Positions 33,965 through 43,633 of a DNA stretch of 64,000 nucleotides are shown one piece after another. Each line of letters opens with the position of its first letter. Position 1 is the first letter of the stretch. This stretch comes from Ichthyophis bannanicus (Eukaryota; Chordata; Amphibia; Gymnophiona; Ichthyophiidae). The notes below the pieces were generated by a model. That model saw only the letters and a list, made by a program, of their open reading frames with translations, had not been told where the DNA came from and made no database searches. A program made the position numbers and the translations under genes. The DNA lies in the NCBI GenBank assembly GCA_033557465.1, contig CM066043.1, positions 82,180,662 to 82,244,661 of the forward strand, given 5' to 3'.

Positions 33965-34950
33965 CTTGTCAAGTTAAGTCAAGCAAGTTTGTTTACTTAA
34001 AGGGAGAAAGTGAATGATACAACTACATTCAAACAAGTGAATTAATTAATTAATTAATTAAAACAGTATGGTGAATATATGTATAATGTTTTATTTTTCT
34101 TTTGTGATAGTGGACTAGTTGAAAATTACAACTATGATAGTGTATGAGTAACAATGTCTGAAGAAAAAATGCTGATGTTTTTCCTAGTCTCTTTTAAACT
34201 AATCTGCAGGAGTCGATTGGAGGAGTGATCTTAAATTCTCATGTCGTATATGTTTTAGTTATTATGGAAAGACCTCTGCAGAATTGATGTTGTTAATTGC
34301 AAATGTGTATGCTAACTCTTCTATTGTTGCTGTTTGTGTTCTCGCTCAGAGATTTCCCATAGGACTTAAGGCACTGGGCTATTTTTCAGACTTTTGTTGC
34401 CCTGTTGTAGCAGGAATGCCTCCATGTTTTCAGTTTTCTGGCAGCAGTAGTCTTTGCAATCCAAATTACTAATTTTCTAGTACTATAACATGCCTCTCAT
34501 TCAATTTTCGTATCTTTTACACTTGGATAATCCAGCTTTCTTCCAGCTCTAGATTGTTACTGTTTGATCTCACTATGTACTGATGGTTCTGCTTTGCGCA
34601 ATGAATAAGGAGAACTGATGCAATTATAGGAGTTGATTCTGTGCAGAGTCGGCTGCTTGTTATTTGCTAGTGCTCAACCAGCTGAAGTGTTCACTCTTTC
34701 TAGAGCTCTTATCTGCTCATTTGATCATCAATAATAATTGTTGCTCAGGCTTCTTGCATGGGGAGCTCTATATGCTGATAATTTACTACTATGCTGTTTT
34801 GTTCTGAAAACAGTGTAACAAAGATAAAACTGTTAAGCCATTAAAAGTGGTAACTGACTTTCTAGTTGGTTCAAATTTGGTGTTAAAAAGTTTTACCCTT
34901 ATGTAAATGTTCCTTCTTTTGTGAGCTTAGATGTCTATGCGAATTAGAAT
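33965..34950. other. Internal LTR-element sequence, nothing recognised
   Basis: AT-rich, with an ATTA repeat at about 34040-34060. No domain recognised. Confidence 0.35.
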
Positions 34951-34954
34951 GGAA

Positions 34955-35105
34955 TAGAGAAGTAGTCTAATGACTAGAGTACTAGCACTCCTTGTGACCT
35001 TGGACAAGTCACTTAACCCATCCTTGCCTTACAAAGAAAAATTCCAAGTTATCAATGTTCCTGTTTAATGTGCTGTACCAAATTTTAGTTGCAATGTGAA
35101 CTGTT
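34955..35105 (+). mobile_element. SINE fragment
   Basis: GTCTAATGACTAGAG, then CACTCCTTGTGACCTTGG and CAAGTCACTTAACCC, match the central part of the tRNA-headed SINEs at 14043 and 19035. Head and tail are worn. Confidence 0.6.
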
Positions 35106-35122
35106 GTGATTAGTGGGGAAAG

Positions 35123-35305
35123 ACTAGTTACTCACCTGTAACAGGTGTTCTCCAGGAGCAGCAGGAATCAGTCCTCACATATGGGTGTCATCGGTGCCGA
35201 TGAAGCCCCAGCGGAGCATTTCCCCAGCTTTCCATGAAAGCCTTTGGGAATGCAGGCACGCATGCGCGGTTCCTTTCCCGCCTAAAGGTGCCATCTTGCC
35301 TCAGT
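35123..35305 (+). repeat. DIRS inverted terminal repeat, 3' side of element
   Basis: Begins ACTAGTTACTCACCTGTAAC and ends near GCCATCTTGCCTCAGT. It is the reverse complement of 49514-49680 over about 150 bp with few differences; the outermost 30 bp (ACCTGTAACAGGTGTTCTCC) are not in the right repeat. Confidence 0.92.
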
Positions 35306-35387
35306 CAAATGACATAGCTAAGAACAGTGCACAAAAATGAAAAATAAACTATGTACAACTGCAACTCCCAGGGGAGGAGGGAGGGTT

Positions 35388-35490
35388 GTGAGGACTGATT
35401 CCTGCTTCTCCTGGAGAACACCTGTTACAGGTGAGTAACTACTCTTTCTCCAGGACCAAGCAGGAAGTCAGTCCTCACATATGGGTGACT
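35388..35490. repeat. DIRS internal complementary region
   Basis: 35388-35443 is the reverse complement of the left terminus (GGAGAACACCTGTTACAGG, GAGTAACT). 35446-35488 is the reverse complement of the right terminus (CTTTCTCCAGGACCAAGC, GTCAGTCCTCACATATGGG). Both element ends are therefore represented head to head here. In the DIRS replication model this segment templates circle closure. Confidence 0.93.
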
Positions 35491-35612
35491 CCCTAGCTCT
35501 GGGCTACCAGGACCCCAGGCTGAACAAGAGAACTCCCTCTAGTCCCAGCATCAAAGAAAAGCTTTTCACTGACACAACCTCCACCGGTAGCCCAACAGAG
35601 GGCAGGAGTTGC

Positions 35613-37055
35613 CTAAACCTCAAAGAGATTCCGGAGTACTGCCTGGCCAAAAGCACTGTCCCTACGGGACTCACTCTCCAGACAGTAATGGGCCGCAAAC
35701 GTCTGGCTTGAAGACCAAGTTGCAGCCCTGCAGATGTCTACCAACGGTACAGAGCGGAGATAAGCCACTGAGGCAGCCATTGCCCTGACACGGTGGGCCG
35801 TGACCCGACCCTGCAAAGGAAGGTCAGCCGCCTTGTAAGCCCAGGTGATACAGTCAGCCACCCAGATGGACAAGGTACGCTTCGACACAGCTAACCCTAA
35901 ATTATTAGGGTCAAAAGATATGAAGAGCTGAGTAGCCCTTCTGTGCCCTTGCGTACGGTCAAGGTAGAAGGATAAGGCCCTCCTACAGTCCAGGGTATGC
36001 AGGACTGCTTCAGCTTGGCTTGCATGAGGCCTAGGGAAGAATGTTGGAAGAATCACCTCCTGGTTGAGGTGGAAAGAGGAGACAACCTTTGGGAGGAACT
36101 TTGGATGAGTCCTGAGGACTACCCTGTTCCTATAAATTCTGGTGTAAGGCCTATCACAGACCAGGGCCTGAAGCTCACTCACTCGCCTAGCCGAGGTAAG
36201 GGCTATCAGGAAGAGTGTCTTCCTGGACAGGAAGCGTAGTGGACAAGTAGCCATCGGCTCAAAAGGTGGGCGAGTCAGTTGCTGAAAGACCACATTCAAC
36301 TCCCACTCAGGGGCAGGAGGACGGATTGGAGGCTTGAGCAAGAGCAAGCCTCTGAGAAACCGGGACACCAAAGGGTGAACCGACAGAGAGTGTCCTTCCA
36401 CCAGAGAGTGCTGAGCTGCTAGAGTTGAAAGGTGGACCCGAACAGAATTGGACTTAAGACCTTGATTGGATAAGTGCAGTAAGTACTGAAGCACCACTGG
36501 CACAGTATAGGAGAAAGGATCCTCTGTACATAACTGACACCACACTGAAAACCTTTTCCATTTAAGAGCATAGGTTTTCCTAGTGGATTGTTTCCTAGAG
36601 GCTAGGAGAACTTCCTCTACCTCCTGAGGTAGGCCCCAGGGAGCCAAAACTACCCTTGCAGCCTCCAGGCCATCAAATTTAGAGCTTTGAGATTGGGGTG
36701 CAGAAGGGAACCCTGATCCTGAGAGAGAAGGTCGGGTTGCAACCCCAGAGGCAGTGGGGGTTCCACTGCCAGCTGAAGCAGAAGTGGAAACCAAGGCTGT
36801 CTTGGCCACCTGAGAGCCACCAGCAGGACCATGGCCTTGTCCTGGAGAATCTTGAACAGGGTTCGGGCCACCAAGGGTGTGGGAGGAAACGCATACAGGA
36901 GGCCCTGAGACCAGGGAATCAGAAAAGCATCTGCTGCTATCCGCAGAGGATGTGGTTGCCTGGAGCAGAACTTTGGCAGCTGTTTGTTCAGAGGACTGGC
37001 AAACAGGTCTATAGATGGAAGTCCCCATTTCATGAAAATCTGTTGAACTACCAAG
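35613..37055 (-). CDS. DIRS tyrosine recombinase (integrase), N-terminus displaced
   Basis: The minus-strand frame stays open to 37400, but residues upstream of about 37055 are read-through of Tx1 3' UTR, so the DIRS part is about 480 codons. The core-binding part includes STRKTYALKWKRFSVW. The catalytic set is visible: first Arg in SARRVSELQAL, then TAHRVRAMAAS (H-x-x-R), then the nucleophile region FAAHYCLE near the end. The protein would cut and rejoin DNA to insert the circular DIRS copy. The original N-terminal coding lies upstream of the LINE, in a frame overlapping RNase H (seen in 45895-46510). The recombinase frame itself has no internal stop after 37055. Confidence 0.92.
   Translation of the reverse strand, partial: LGSSTDFHEMGTSIYRPVCQSSEQTAAKVLLQATTSSADSSRCFSDSLVSGPPVCVSSHTLGGPNPVQDSPGQGHGPAGGSQVAKTALVSTSASAGSGTPTASGVATRPSLSGSGFPSAPQSQSSKFDGLEAARVVLAPWGLPQEVEEVLLASRKQSTRKTYALKWKRFSVWCQLCTEDPFSYTVPVVLQYLLHLSNQGLKSNSVRVHLSTLAAQHSLVEGHSLSVHPLVSRFLRGLLLLKPPIRPPAPEWELNVVFQQLTRPPFEPMATCPLRFLSRKTLFLIALTSARRVSELQALVCDRPYTRIYRNRVVLRTHPKFLPKVVSSFHLNQEVILPTFFPRPHASQAEAVLHTLDCRRALSFYLDRTQGHRRATQLFISFDPNNLGLAVSKRTLSIWVADCITWAYKAADLPLQGRVTAHRVRAMAASVAYLRSVPLVDICRAATWSSSQTFAAHYCLESESRRDSAFGQAVLRNLFEV
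36650..37054 (-). CDS. DIRS RT/RNase H, C-terminal part after Tx1 insertion
   Basis: In a different frame from the recombinase, this segment encodes VVQQIFMKWGLPSIDLFAS and NKQLPKFCSR, the conserved end of DIRS RNase H proteins, then about 100 more residues. It overlaps the recombinase N-terminal region, as is usual for DIRS. It is cut from its upstream part (45874-46320) by the LINE. The frame is continuous if the LINE and one copy of the probable TSD are ignored. Confidence 0.88.
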   Translation of the reverse strand: MVVQQIFMKWGLPSIDLFASPLNKQLPKFCSRQPHPLRIAADAFLIPWSQGLLYAFPPTPLVARTLFKILQDKAMVLLVALRWPRQPWFPLLLQLAVEPPLPLGLQPDLLSQDQGSLLHPNLKALNLMAWRLQG

Positions 37056-37139
37056 GGATGGAAATTTTGAATTTATTAAACAAGCAACAAAAGACATACC
37101 AAAAAGCAAAAACAAAAACAATAACAAGCACCCCAGCCA

Positions 37140-37990
37140 AATCCCACACCCCCCCAAAACCCCCACCCCCCGACATAGCACAAAACACGTATCTCCACCC
37201 CCCCGTGACCCACCTCCCCACCACCAAACCCAACAACCAGCACACGTGCCCCTTCCCCCCGACATCATCAACCCGCAATAGTTCAGCATGTCCAATGTCT
37301 GTCCCAACCCCCCAACAGCAACCCGCAGCAGTCCAACAGAAATGCAATGTCCATCCCAACCCCCCCCCCAACCACCCACAACAATCCCAGCACAGTCCAA
37401 TGTCCCAAATGTCCATCAGGGCTGCCAAGCCCTCACTCACACCCACAAAAACAAAACGCATTCCCCCTTTCCCACCCCCGTCCCCACAAAGGAGCAACAT
37501 CTCCTCCGCCCCCACCCCAATCCCTACCCCACCCCCACCCTCCCCATAAATAAAGAAAACCCCCACCCCCCTAAACAGAAACATACAGGCATGTGCCGTC
37601 CCCAACGAAAACCCACCAGAAACAAAACCATAATACAAATCAATAAATGAACACAAAAACCCAACCCTATCGGCCGAAACAGCGGAGCGGGATGCGCAGA
37701 AACACAAAAACAAAACAAACACACACCTGCTCCAGGGAGAAAACGAAAACAAACATCCCCCATGGAGAGAGAGGGAGAGCGGACAAGTGGCCAACAACCC
37801 CCCCAGCCCTAGTGCAAACCCCCCTCCCCCCCACCGGAAGGAAAGCACCCCCATCTCCCTAAACCTTGGAAGAAAACCCCAGGGAATAAACCCCCCCCCC
37901 CCCTCCTGTCTCACCTCCCTCCTCCACCCGGGAGACAAAAACAAAACCCCTAACCTCTAACAGGGAGGAAAAACCCCAGGGAACCCCTCC
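37140..37990 (-). other. Tx1-like LINE 3' UTR, G-rich on sense strand
   Basis: From the ORF2 stop (37994) to the element end the plus strand is packed with CCCC runs, so the sense strand has repeated GGGG runs. Long open frames crossing it on both strands (for example 37048-37944 minus and 36698-37549 plus) are composition artefacts, with Gly/Trp-rich and Pro-rich translations respectively. G-rich 3' UTRs are also known in L1 elements. Confidence 0.75.
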
Positions 37991-37993
37991 CCC

Positions 37994-40900
37994 TCATGGG
38001 GGGCGGAGGGTGAGGTGACGCCACAGACGCTCCCAACGATGGACCTCCACCACCCGCCTTTCGCGTTGCGTCATGCTGGACACTTCCTCCAGAATGTCCC
38101 GCACCACCTCGTCGAGGGGCAGGACCAACCCCCGGGTCGAGACATGACAGCGCGCTTGCCACAGGTGGTAGCGCACTACAGCCGTGACTAGGTAGAGGGT
38201 CCCGGAGTCCTGCCTTAGAGGAAAGGACCAGGCCCCGTACACCCACTCCGCATACGTGAGGAGGGAAAGGTCGCGCAGGTGAAGAGCAGCGGACACCAAC
38301 CGGCAGGCCTCCATGTTGAAGGGGCACTGCCGGAGGAAATGGTCCATGGTCTCCGCCTGCCCCTCACACCCGGCCCTCGGACAGACCCGCTCGGCCTGTG
38401 ACCTGTACTTGAGGTTGTCCCTCACGTACAAACGCCCGTGGAAAGACAACCAGGCTACATCCCGAACCTTCTTCGGTAGCCGAGGGGAGTTCAACAGCTG
38501 AAGGCCCCGCTGCATCACATCCGCCGGACAATCCCGCAGGGCCCACCGTGGTTGATAGTGAGAGGTGAGTACCATCCAGTATAATCCTTTCCGCCCCAAG
38601 GACTGGGCGAGCGGGTCGGTCACCCCCCACCGCCGAATGAGCCCCACCATCACAAATACGTACGATGGGGCCTGTTCCCCTCTCCGGCGCACACGTGGGA
38701 CCGAGGACGCCCCCTCCCACTGCTCCCAGAAGCGGGAGAACCATTCCCGATAGGAGGCCACCCACCAAACCCCACCCCCTTCCCTCATCCTACCTAAGTG
38801 AAACGCCATAGACAAGACTGACAGGAAGACAAGGGGGTGCAACATACCCAAACCACCCTCTGCCCGATCCAGGCAGACGATGTTGCGCTGGACAGGGTTC
38901 AAGCGGTTACCCCACAGAAAACAGAAAAAGACGGCACAGACAGACGCCTGATGGGACAACGGAAGAACGAAGACCGTGGCCACGTGCAGAAAGAGAGGAA
39001 GCAGAAACGTCCCGAGGAGTTTGATCTTCTCCTCGTACGTACACCTCCACCCCCTCCACCGCAGCACCCGACACCGTGCAGTCTCGAGACAACGGTCCCA
39101 ATTGGACTCCGCACAGTCCTCCGACCCGAAGACGAGGCCCAAAACGCGGACCTCCCCCACGGGAGGAGGAAAGGGGGCGCAGGAAGGCGGGGAGGCCTCC
39201 GAGGAGCCCAACCACAGCGTCTGGCACTTGCTGTGGTTTACAACAGAATGGGCTACCTCCGAGTACTCCTCCACGGCCTCCCGCAGGGCCTCTACCCCAT
39301 CAGTGCCGTCCACGTAAACTGAGATGTCGTCAGCGTAAGCAATGACGGACACCGGGGGCGCACCGGGCGCCTCCAGGCCCCGCAACCCACCTGAGGACAA
39401 TCTCCGGAGGAAGGGGTCGAGGGAGAAAACATACAGCAGGGGGCTCAAAGGGCACCCCTGCCGCACCCCCGAGGCGACACCAAATGGTCGTCCGAGCCAC
39501 CCGTTAATAAACGGGAAGCTCACCCCCCCTCGGTACAGCGCCTGCACGACGAAGAGGAAACCTGCGGGGAGGCCGAAGTGCTGGAGCACCACCCACAGGT
39601 ACCGGTGACTGACTCGATCAAAGGCTTTGGACTGATCCAAGGAGACCAACCAGTGGTCCCGTTGGAGCGACCGGCCTCTTTCCACCATCTCCCGGACTGT
39701 GGCGACAGCGTCCAGAACCCCTCTCCCCCGAACGGAACAATACTGGGAAGGGGACAGCAAATCGCCCGACACCTCCACCAGTCGGTTGGCCAAACACTTG
39801 GCCAGGATCTTCCGGTCCGCGTTCAGAAGAGAGAGCGGCCGCCAGAAGTCCAAGGAGCTATCGTCCTTCCCCTTGGAGAGCAGCAGCAGGACAGACTCGC
39901 GAAATGACCGCGGGAGATACCCCGTGTCCATGATCTCCTGAAACAGGGAGGTCAGGAAGGGGGCCAGCTGGGCAATGAAAGTGCGATAGAACTCCACAGG
40001 GAGCCCATCGCGCCCAGGCACCTTCCCCAACGGCATGGCACGAATCGCCCTCTCCACCTCCACCTGCTGAATCGGAGCAGCGAGTGCATCAACCTGTGCC
40101 TGGACCACATCCGAATACACCGGGGGAAGGCCCAGGTACGTTCGGATATGGGTGAGGTCCACGGGGCGATCCCCAAACAGGTCCGAGAAGTATTCCCCCA
40201 CTATCCGAAAAAGGTCCTCCTGGGAGGTATGAATGGTACCGTCCTCGCCCCGCAGGGCCATGACCTCCCGACGCTGAACCCTCTCCCTGCAAGTCCGGAA
40301 AGGGTCTGGAGTGGCGCCCCCACCGGCCGCCCCCTCGAAGCATAGGGAGGCATGGCGATCGTAAAGCAGGCCACGGAGCTGGACACGCACCTCTTCAACC
40401 TCCTCCCGCGCTGCCCCTCGGGATACCAAACGATCCAGCGACCTCCGGAGGACAGTGTAGGTGAGGTAGCGGGATCGAGCCATGGAGGTACCCCGGGAAC
40501 GGAAGAGTTGTCGGGCACGCGTCTTCACCTCATCCCACCAGGCGCCACGGGAAGGAAAAACACTCAGCAGGGTCTCCTGGTCTGCGAGAAAGGCCAAAAA
40601 CTCCTGGACCACCTCTGATGTTGCCAACAACTGCACATTCAGTCGCCACAGGCCAGGACCCCTGCTAAGCTCCTCGTGGTTGGCCAGGAAGGACACAGAG
40701 AGGACGCGGTGGTCCGAAAAGTCAACCGCCTGCAACTGCGGAGGGGAACACTCCACCCGGGCACTCACATATATCCGATCGATACGACTCCTGCAGGTCC
40801 CATGGTAGTAGGTGAACCCCGGCGACCTAGGAAAGGCCCGGTGGAAAACATCCACGAGGTCAGCCGTCCGGGTCATCTCGGCCAAAAAGAGGCCCTCGTA

Positions 40901-41389
40901 ACTGGGTGGGCAACGCTCCCCCCCTCGGTCCTGCAAAAAGGTGGTGGTGTTAAAATCCCCGGCAAGGACCACCAAACGGGAGGTGTGTAAGTAGGGGCGG
41001 ATAACCCCGAACAGGGTCTTCCGCGCCAACTTAGACTGGGGGCCGTAGACCACCACGAAACGAAACCGATGGGGCCCGCAGTAGCCATCTAAAAGCAGAC
41101 ACCGGCCCTGCTCCAGTTCCCACACGTACTGCACCTGAAATCGGTTAGACGTGAACAAAACCGCCACTCCTGCGTAGCGCTGTGCCGCAAGGGACCAGTA
41201 CGAAGGGCCCCACCTCCACTCCCGCTTCGCCCGATGAAGGCTAGCGAGCGAGGTGAGCCTGGTCTCCTGCAAGAAGATGACATCCAGCCCACTCGTAGAA
41301 AGAAAGTCATAGGCCGTAGCCCGCGCCTGGTCTGAGAAAATGCTGGCCACGTTGATGGTGGCGCACGAGAACGCAGGAGTGCACGCCAT
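37994..41389 (-). CDS. Tx1-like LINE ORF2: AP endonuclease and reverse transcriptase
   Basis: 1131 codons with no stop or frameshift. The endonuclease occupies about residues 1-240: FLQETRL (catalytic Glu), VVLAGDFNTTT, then DFSDHRVLSVS with the catalytic Asp-His pair. The RT follows, with FWRPLSLLNADRKILAK, SLDQSKAFDRVSH (motif A), GVRQGCPLSPLLYVF and VIAYADDISVYVDG (catalytic YADD near residue 690). A Cys/His knuckle (CPRAGCEGQAETMDHFLRQC) sits near residue 1030, as in L1/Tx1 proteins. The ATG lies two bases after the ORF1-side stop (TAG GC ATG), suggesting reinitiation or coupled translation. The protein would nick target DNA and prime cDNA synthesis. Confidence 0.95.
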   Translation of the reverse strand: MACTPAFSCATINVASIFSDQARATAYDFLSTSGLDVIFLQETRLTSLASLHRAKREWRWGPSYWSLAAQRYAGVAVLFTSNRFQVQYVWELEQGRCLLLDGYCGPHRFRFVVVYGPQSKLARKTLFGVIRPYLHTSRLVVLAGDFNTTTFLQDRGGERCPPSYEGLFLAEMTRTADLVDVFHRAFPRSPGFTYYHGTCRSRIDRIYVSARVECSPPQLQAVDFSDHRVLSVSFLANHEELSRGPGLWRLNVQLLATSEVVQEFLAFLADQETLLSVFPSRGAWWDEVKTRARQLFRSRGTSMARSRYLTYTVLRRSLDRLVSRGAAREEVEEVRVQLRGLLYDRHASLCFEGAAGGGATPDPFRTCRERVQRREVMALRGEDGTIHTSQEDLFRIVGEYFSDLFGDRPVDLTHIRTYLGLPPVYSDVVQAQVDALAAPIQQVEVERAIRAMPLGKVPGRDGLPVEFYRTFIAQLAPFLTSLFQEIMDTGYLPRSFRESVLLLLSKGKDDSSLDFWRPLSLLNADRKILAKCLANRLVEVSGDLLSPSQYCSVRGRGVLDAVATVREMVERGRSLQRDHWLVSLDQSKAFDRVSHRYLWVVLQHFGLPAGFLFVVQALYRGGVSFPFINGWLGRPFGVASGVRQGCPLSPLLYVFSLDPFLRRLSSGGLRGLEAPGAPPVSVIAYADDISVYVDGTDGVEALREAVEEYSEVAHSVVNHSKCQTLWLGSSEASPPSCAPFPPPVGEVRVLGLVFGSEDCAESNWDRCLETARCRVLRWRGWRCTYEEKIKLLGTFLLPLFLHVATVFVLPLSHQASVCAVFFCFLWGNRLNPVQRNIVCLDRAEGGLGMLHPLVFLSVLSMAFHLGRMREGGGVWWVASYREWFSRFWEQWEGASSVPRVRRRGEQAPSYVFVMVGLIRRWGVTDPLAQSLGRKGLYWMVLTSHYQPRWALRDCPADVMQRGLQLLNSPRLPKKVRDVAWLSFHGRLYVRDNLKYRSQAERVCPRAGCEGQAETMDHFLRQCPFNMEACRLVSAALHLRDLSLLTYAEWVYGAWSFPLRQDSGTLYLVTAVVRYHLWQARCHVSTRGLVLPLDEVVRDILEEVSSMTQRERRVVEVHRWERLWRHLTLRPP

Positions 41390-41391
41390 GC

Positions 41392-42093
41392 CTATTTCGA
41401 GTGCAGTGACCCTTTCCTCCTCTTCTCACCAACCCCGGGATCCCCAGAATCCCGCTTGCAGGACAAGCCCGCGAGCTGGAGCGACTCCTCCTGGTCCACG
41501 TCGACCACCTCGAGGATCTCCTCCTCCTCCCGCTCAACCCTATCACCCCAGGAGGTGCTGGCGCCCCCGGGACCACCAGGCAAAGCTGTCGCGAGGGCAG
41601 ACCCAGCCCCCACGGGATGAGGAGGCACAAACGGGTCAGGGGTCGGAGGAATGACCTCCTCCGTGGGGTCCACCACCTGTGCAGCCCCCCCCTCCCCGGA
41701 CAAAGACTGAGACAATACGACAGTGCCCACCCCCGCGGGGGAGGCCAGGGCGGCCGGGTCAGCAGGGGGCTCCTGCGAAGGCCCCGAACCCAACTGCGGG
41801 GGTACAAGGCCATCCTCCCTCACCCGTCGGGCGCCAGTATCCCCCTTGATTGGAGGACCCTGACTGCGGCGCGCCTTCTGCACCTTTGAAGGTCGCCGCT
41901 GAGGAAGAGGGGCCGCCCCCGCCGCTAACCGCTCCGAGCGCCGCACAGGAAGCCCTGCTTCCACAGGCAAGCCCTCATCCGCCTCAGCCGCATCAGCGGC
42001 CAAAAAGACGAAACGGTTGATGTCCAACACGGGCTCTGCATCCAGCAACGGGGATGTCTCCCGTTTCTTTCTTCTTCCTTTTGGACTTGCCAC
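41392..42093 (-). CDS. Tx1-like LINE ORF1, C-terminal part in shifted frame
   Basis: This frame has no ATG of its own at the start (GTG at 42093). It begins in the same Lys/Arg-rich stretch that ends the 543-codon frame, then carries LDINRFVFLAADA, a motif commonly found after the CCHC knuckles in such ORF1 proteins, and a stop two bases before ORF2. So it is the original end of ORF1, moved to another frame by a small indel at about 42055-42090. A programmed frameshift cannot be excluded but there is no sign of one. Confidence 0.75.
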   Translation of the reverse strand: MASPKGRRKKRETSPLLDAEPVLDINRFVFLAADAAEADEGLPVEAGLPVRRSERLAAGAAPLPQRRPSKVQKARRSQGPPIKGDTGARRVREDGLVPPQLGSGPSQEPPADPAALASPAGVGTVVLSQSLSGEGGAAQVVDPTEEVIPPTPDPFVPPHPVGAGSALATALPGGPGGASTSWGDRVEREEEEILEVVDVDQEESLQLAGLSCKRDSGDPGVGEKRRKGSLHSK

Positions 42094-43624
42094 CCTTGGA
42101 AGGGACCGTAGTCCATTCCTCAGGTGGCACCACCCTCAACCCACTATCCTGTCGTGCTACATTAACCTCCACCACATCAACCCTCTCCTCCTTCCTACCC
42201 GAATCCCCTCCCCCTGGTGGCTCCCTCGGCTCGATGGACTCCTCTGCACTAGGGCCCCCGGTCTCCTCCTGAGGGAGAGGGGCCTCCATAGCCTCCTCCC
42301 GCACAGGAGCCCGAGGTGGAGTGACGGCAACCCCCCCCCCCGGTCCATTGTGTGACGCGGAGGGGCAGCGGGCAAAGGGGTGGCCCAACTCCCCGCAAAG
42401 GTTACACCGAATTAGCAGACACCCGGCCGAAGCGTGACCCCGTCCACCACAACGGGTGCAGACCTGCTCGGGACAGTTCATGCTCAAATGGCGGAATGAG
42501 CCACAGCGGTGACACTCGCGGGGTTGCCCAGGGTAATAGCACAAGATGCGATCCCGACCGAGGAAACCGGCCGAGGGCACGTGCTGCACCACGTTTCCCA
42601 CCTCACGCAAACGGATCCTGCCCTTCCACGACCCGTCCCACACCCCTAGGGGCCCAGCGCCCTTAACCAGGGGTGCGAGAAGCACCGCATGGCGCGACAA
42701 CCAAAACTGGATGTCCTGCCCTGGGAGCGACTCATTCCTGGATAGGATGGTCACAGGTACCGTCCCCTGGCGAGAGATAGGCACAACACGAAAGTCAGCC
42801 CACCCTCCCTGCCCCCTCTGCTGCTGGTATCGGTCCCAGAAAATCTCCAGCCCCCGTCTCAGCATGAAACTAACATCATATTCAATGGTGTTGTTCATGT
42901 GGATAAAGGCGTAGAGATCTCCTGGGAGAAACCCCAGCCCAAGGACCATCCTCAAGACCTGTTCCCTGGCTGGAGGGGACCCCTCCCCAGCCCATCGGAT
43001 CTGCGCCACGTTGCGCCGTCGGACCTCACCCCCTACTCCTCTTTGAAACCCTCCCCCTCCTCCTCCTCCTTCCCCTCCTGCGGGACCATTCCCCTGAAAA
43101 CCTCCCCTCCCCCTACCCTCACCCGACGGCCCCGGAGTGGTGCCCGACCCCTTCAGAGCCTCCGCAAAGGTACGGAGGGGGGGAGCCGGCCCCCCAGCCC
43201 CCATCTCCTGCCCTCCTTGATCTGTTCCTGCATCCATCTGCGGGGGATCCTGCTGCTGGACCGCAGGATCCGTAACCTCCTCACTTAGATCAACCGGAGG
43301 ACTGGGGAAGGTCAACTCCGCAAAGACAGAGTCCGGGATGCTACCTCCTCCGGATCCCTGAGTGCCACCGAGAACCCCTGAACCACCACTTATCTCTACC
43401 TCCGGCTGCCGAAAGGCAGTAAAAGCCCCGGGAGGGCCCAACGGGGCCTCCAAAGCCAATCGTAGGGCATCACCGACCTGGTTCTCGGTAACACCCAGGG
43501 AACCGGAAGGCTCCCCCAAACCTCCTTCCCGCATTCCCGACCCAGCGCAAGGCTCCTGGGTTTCGGCCACCACTACCGGGGACGGACCCCGCTCCCCTTC
43601 ATTCCCGGGTTCCAAGGGGACCAC
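41993..43624 (-). CDS. Tx1-like LINE ORF1 (nucleic-acid-binding, three CCHC knuckles)
   Basis: 543 codons. The first half is Gly/Pro/Glu-rich and probably disordered. About residues 200-330 contain a folded region (VLRMVLGLGFLPGDLYAFIHM, then GLEIFWDRYQQQ). Then come three knuckles in series: CHRCGSFRHLSMNC, CTRCGGRGHASAGC and CNLCGELGHPFARC. ORF1 proteins of Tx1/L1 LINEs coat the element RNA and assist strand transfer. The frame ends early; the true C-terminus is in 41392-42093. The frame upstream of the first Met is open except for one stop at 43634. Confidence 0.88.
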   Translation of the reverse strand: MVPLEPGNEGERGPSPVVVAETQEPCAGSGMREGGLGEPSGSLGVTENQVGDALRLALEAPLGPPGAFTAFRQPEVEISGGSGVLGGTQGSGGGSIPDSVFAELTFPSPPVDLSEEVTDPAVQQQDPPQMDAGTDQGGQEMGAGGPAPPLRTFAEALKGSGTTPGPSGEGRGRGGFQGNGPAGGEGGGGGGGFQRGVGGEVRRRNVAQIRWAGEGSPPAREQVLRMVLGLGFLPGDLYAFIHMNNTIEYDVSFMLRRGLEIFWDRYQQQRGQGGWADFRVVPISRQGTVPVTILSRNESLPGQDIQFWLSRHAVLLAPLVKGAGPLGVWDGSWKGRIRLREVGNVVQHVPSAGFLGRDRILCYYPGQPRECHRCGSFRHLSMNCPEQVCTRCGGRGHASAGCLLIRCNLCGELGHPFARCPSASHNGPGGGVAVTPPRAPVREEAMEAPLPQEETGGPSAEESIEPREPPGGGDSGRKEERVDVVEVNVARQDSGLRVVPPEEWTTVPSKGGKSKRKKKETGDIPVAGCRARVGHQPFRLFGR

Positions 43625-43633
43625 CGCCCCCCC

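Noticed and set aside
36698..37549. 283-codon plus-strand Pro/Thr-rich frame
   Set aside because: Antisense of the DIRS recombinase and the LINE 3' UTR. A shadow of C-rich DNA.
37048..37944. 298-codon minus-strand frame, Gly/Trp/Phe-rich
   Set aside because: It runs through the G-rich 3' UTR of the Tx1-like LINE and across its junction with the DIRS. Composition explains the lack of stops; no motif is present.
38837..40990. Several plus-strand frames of 80-160 codons
   Set aside because: All lie opposite the intact ORF2 and follow its GC-rich third positions.
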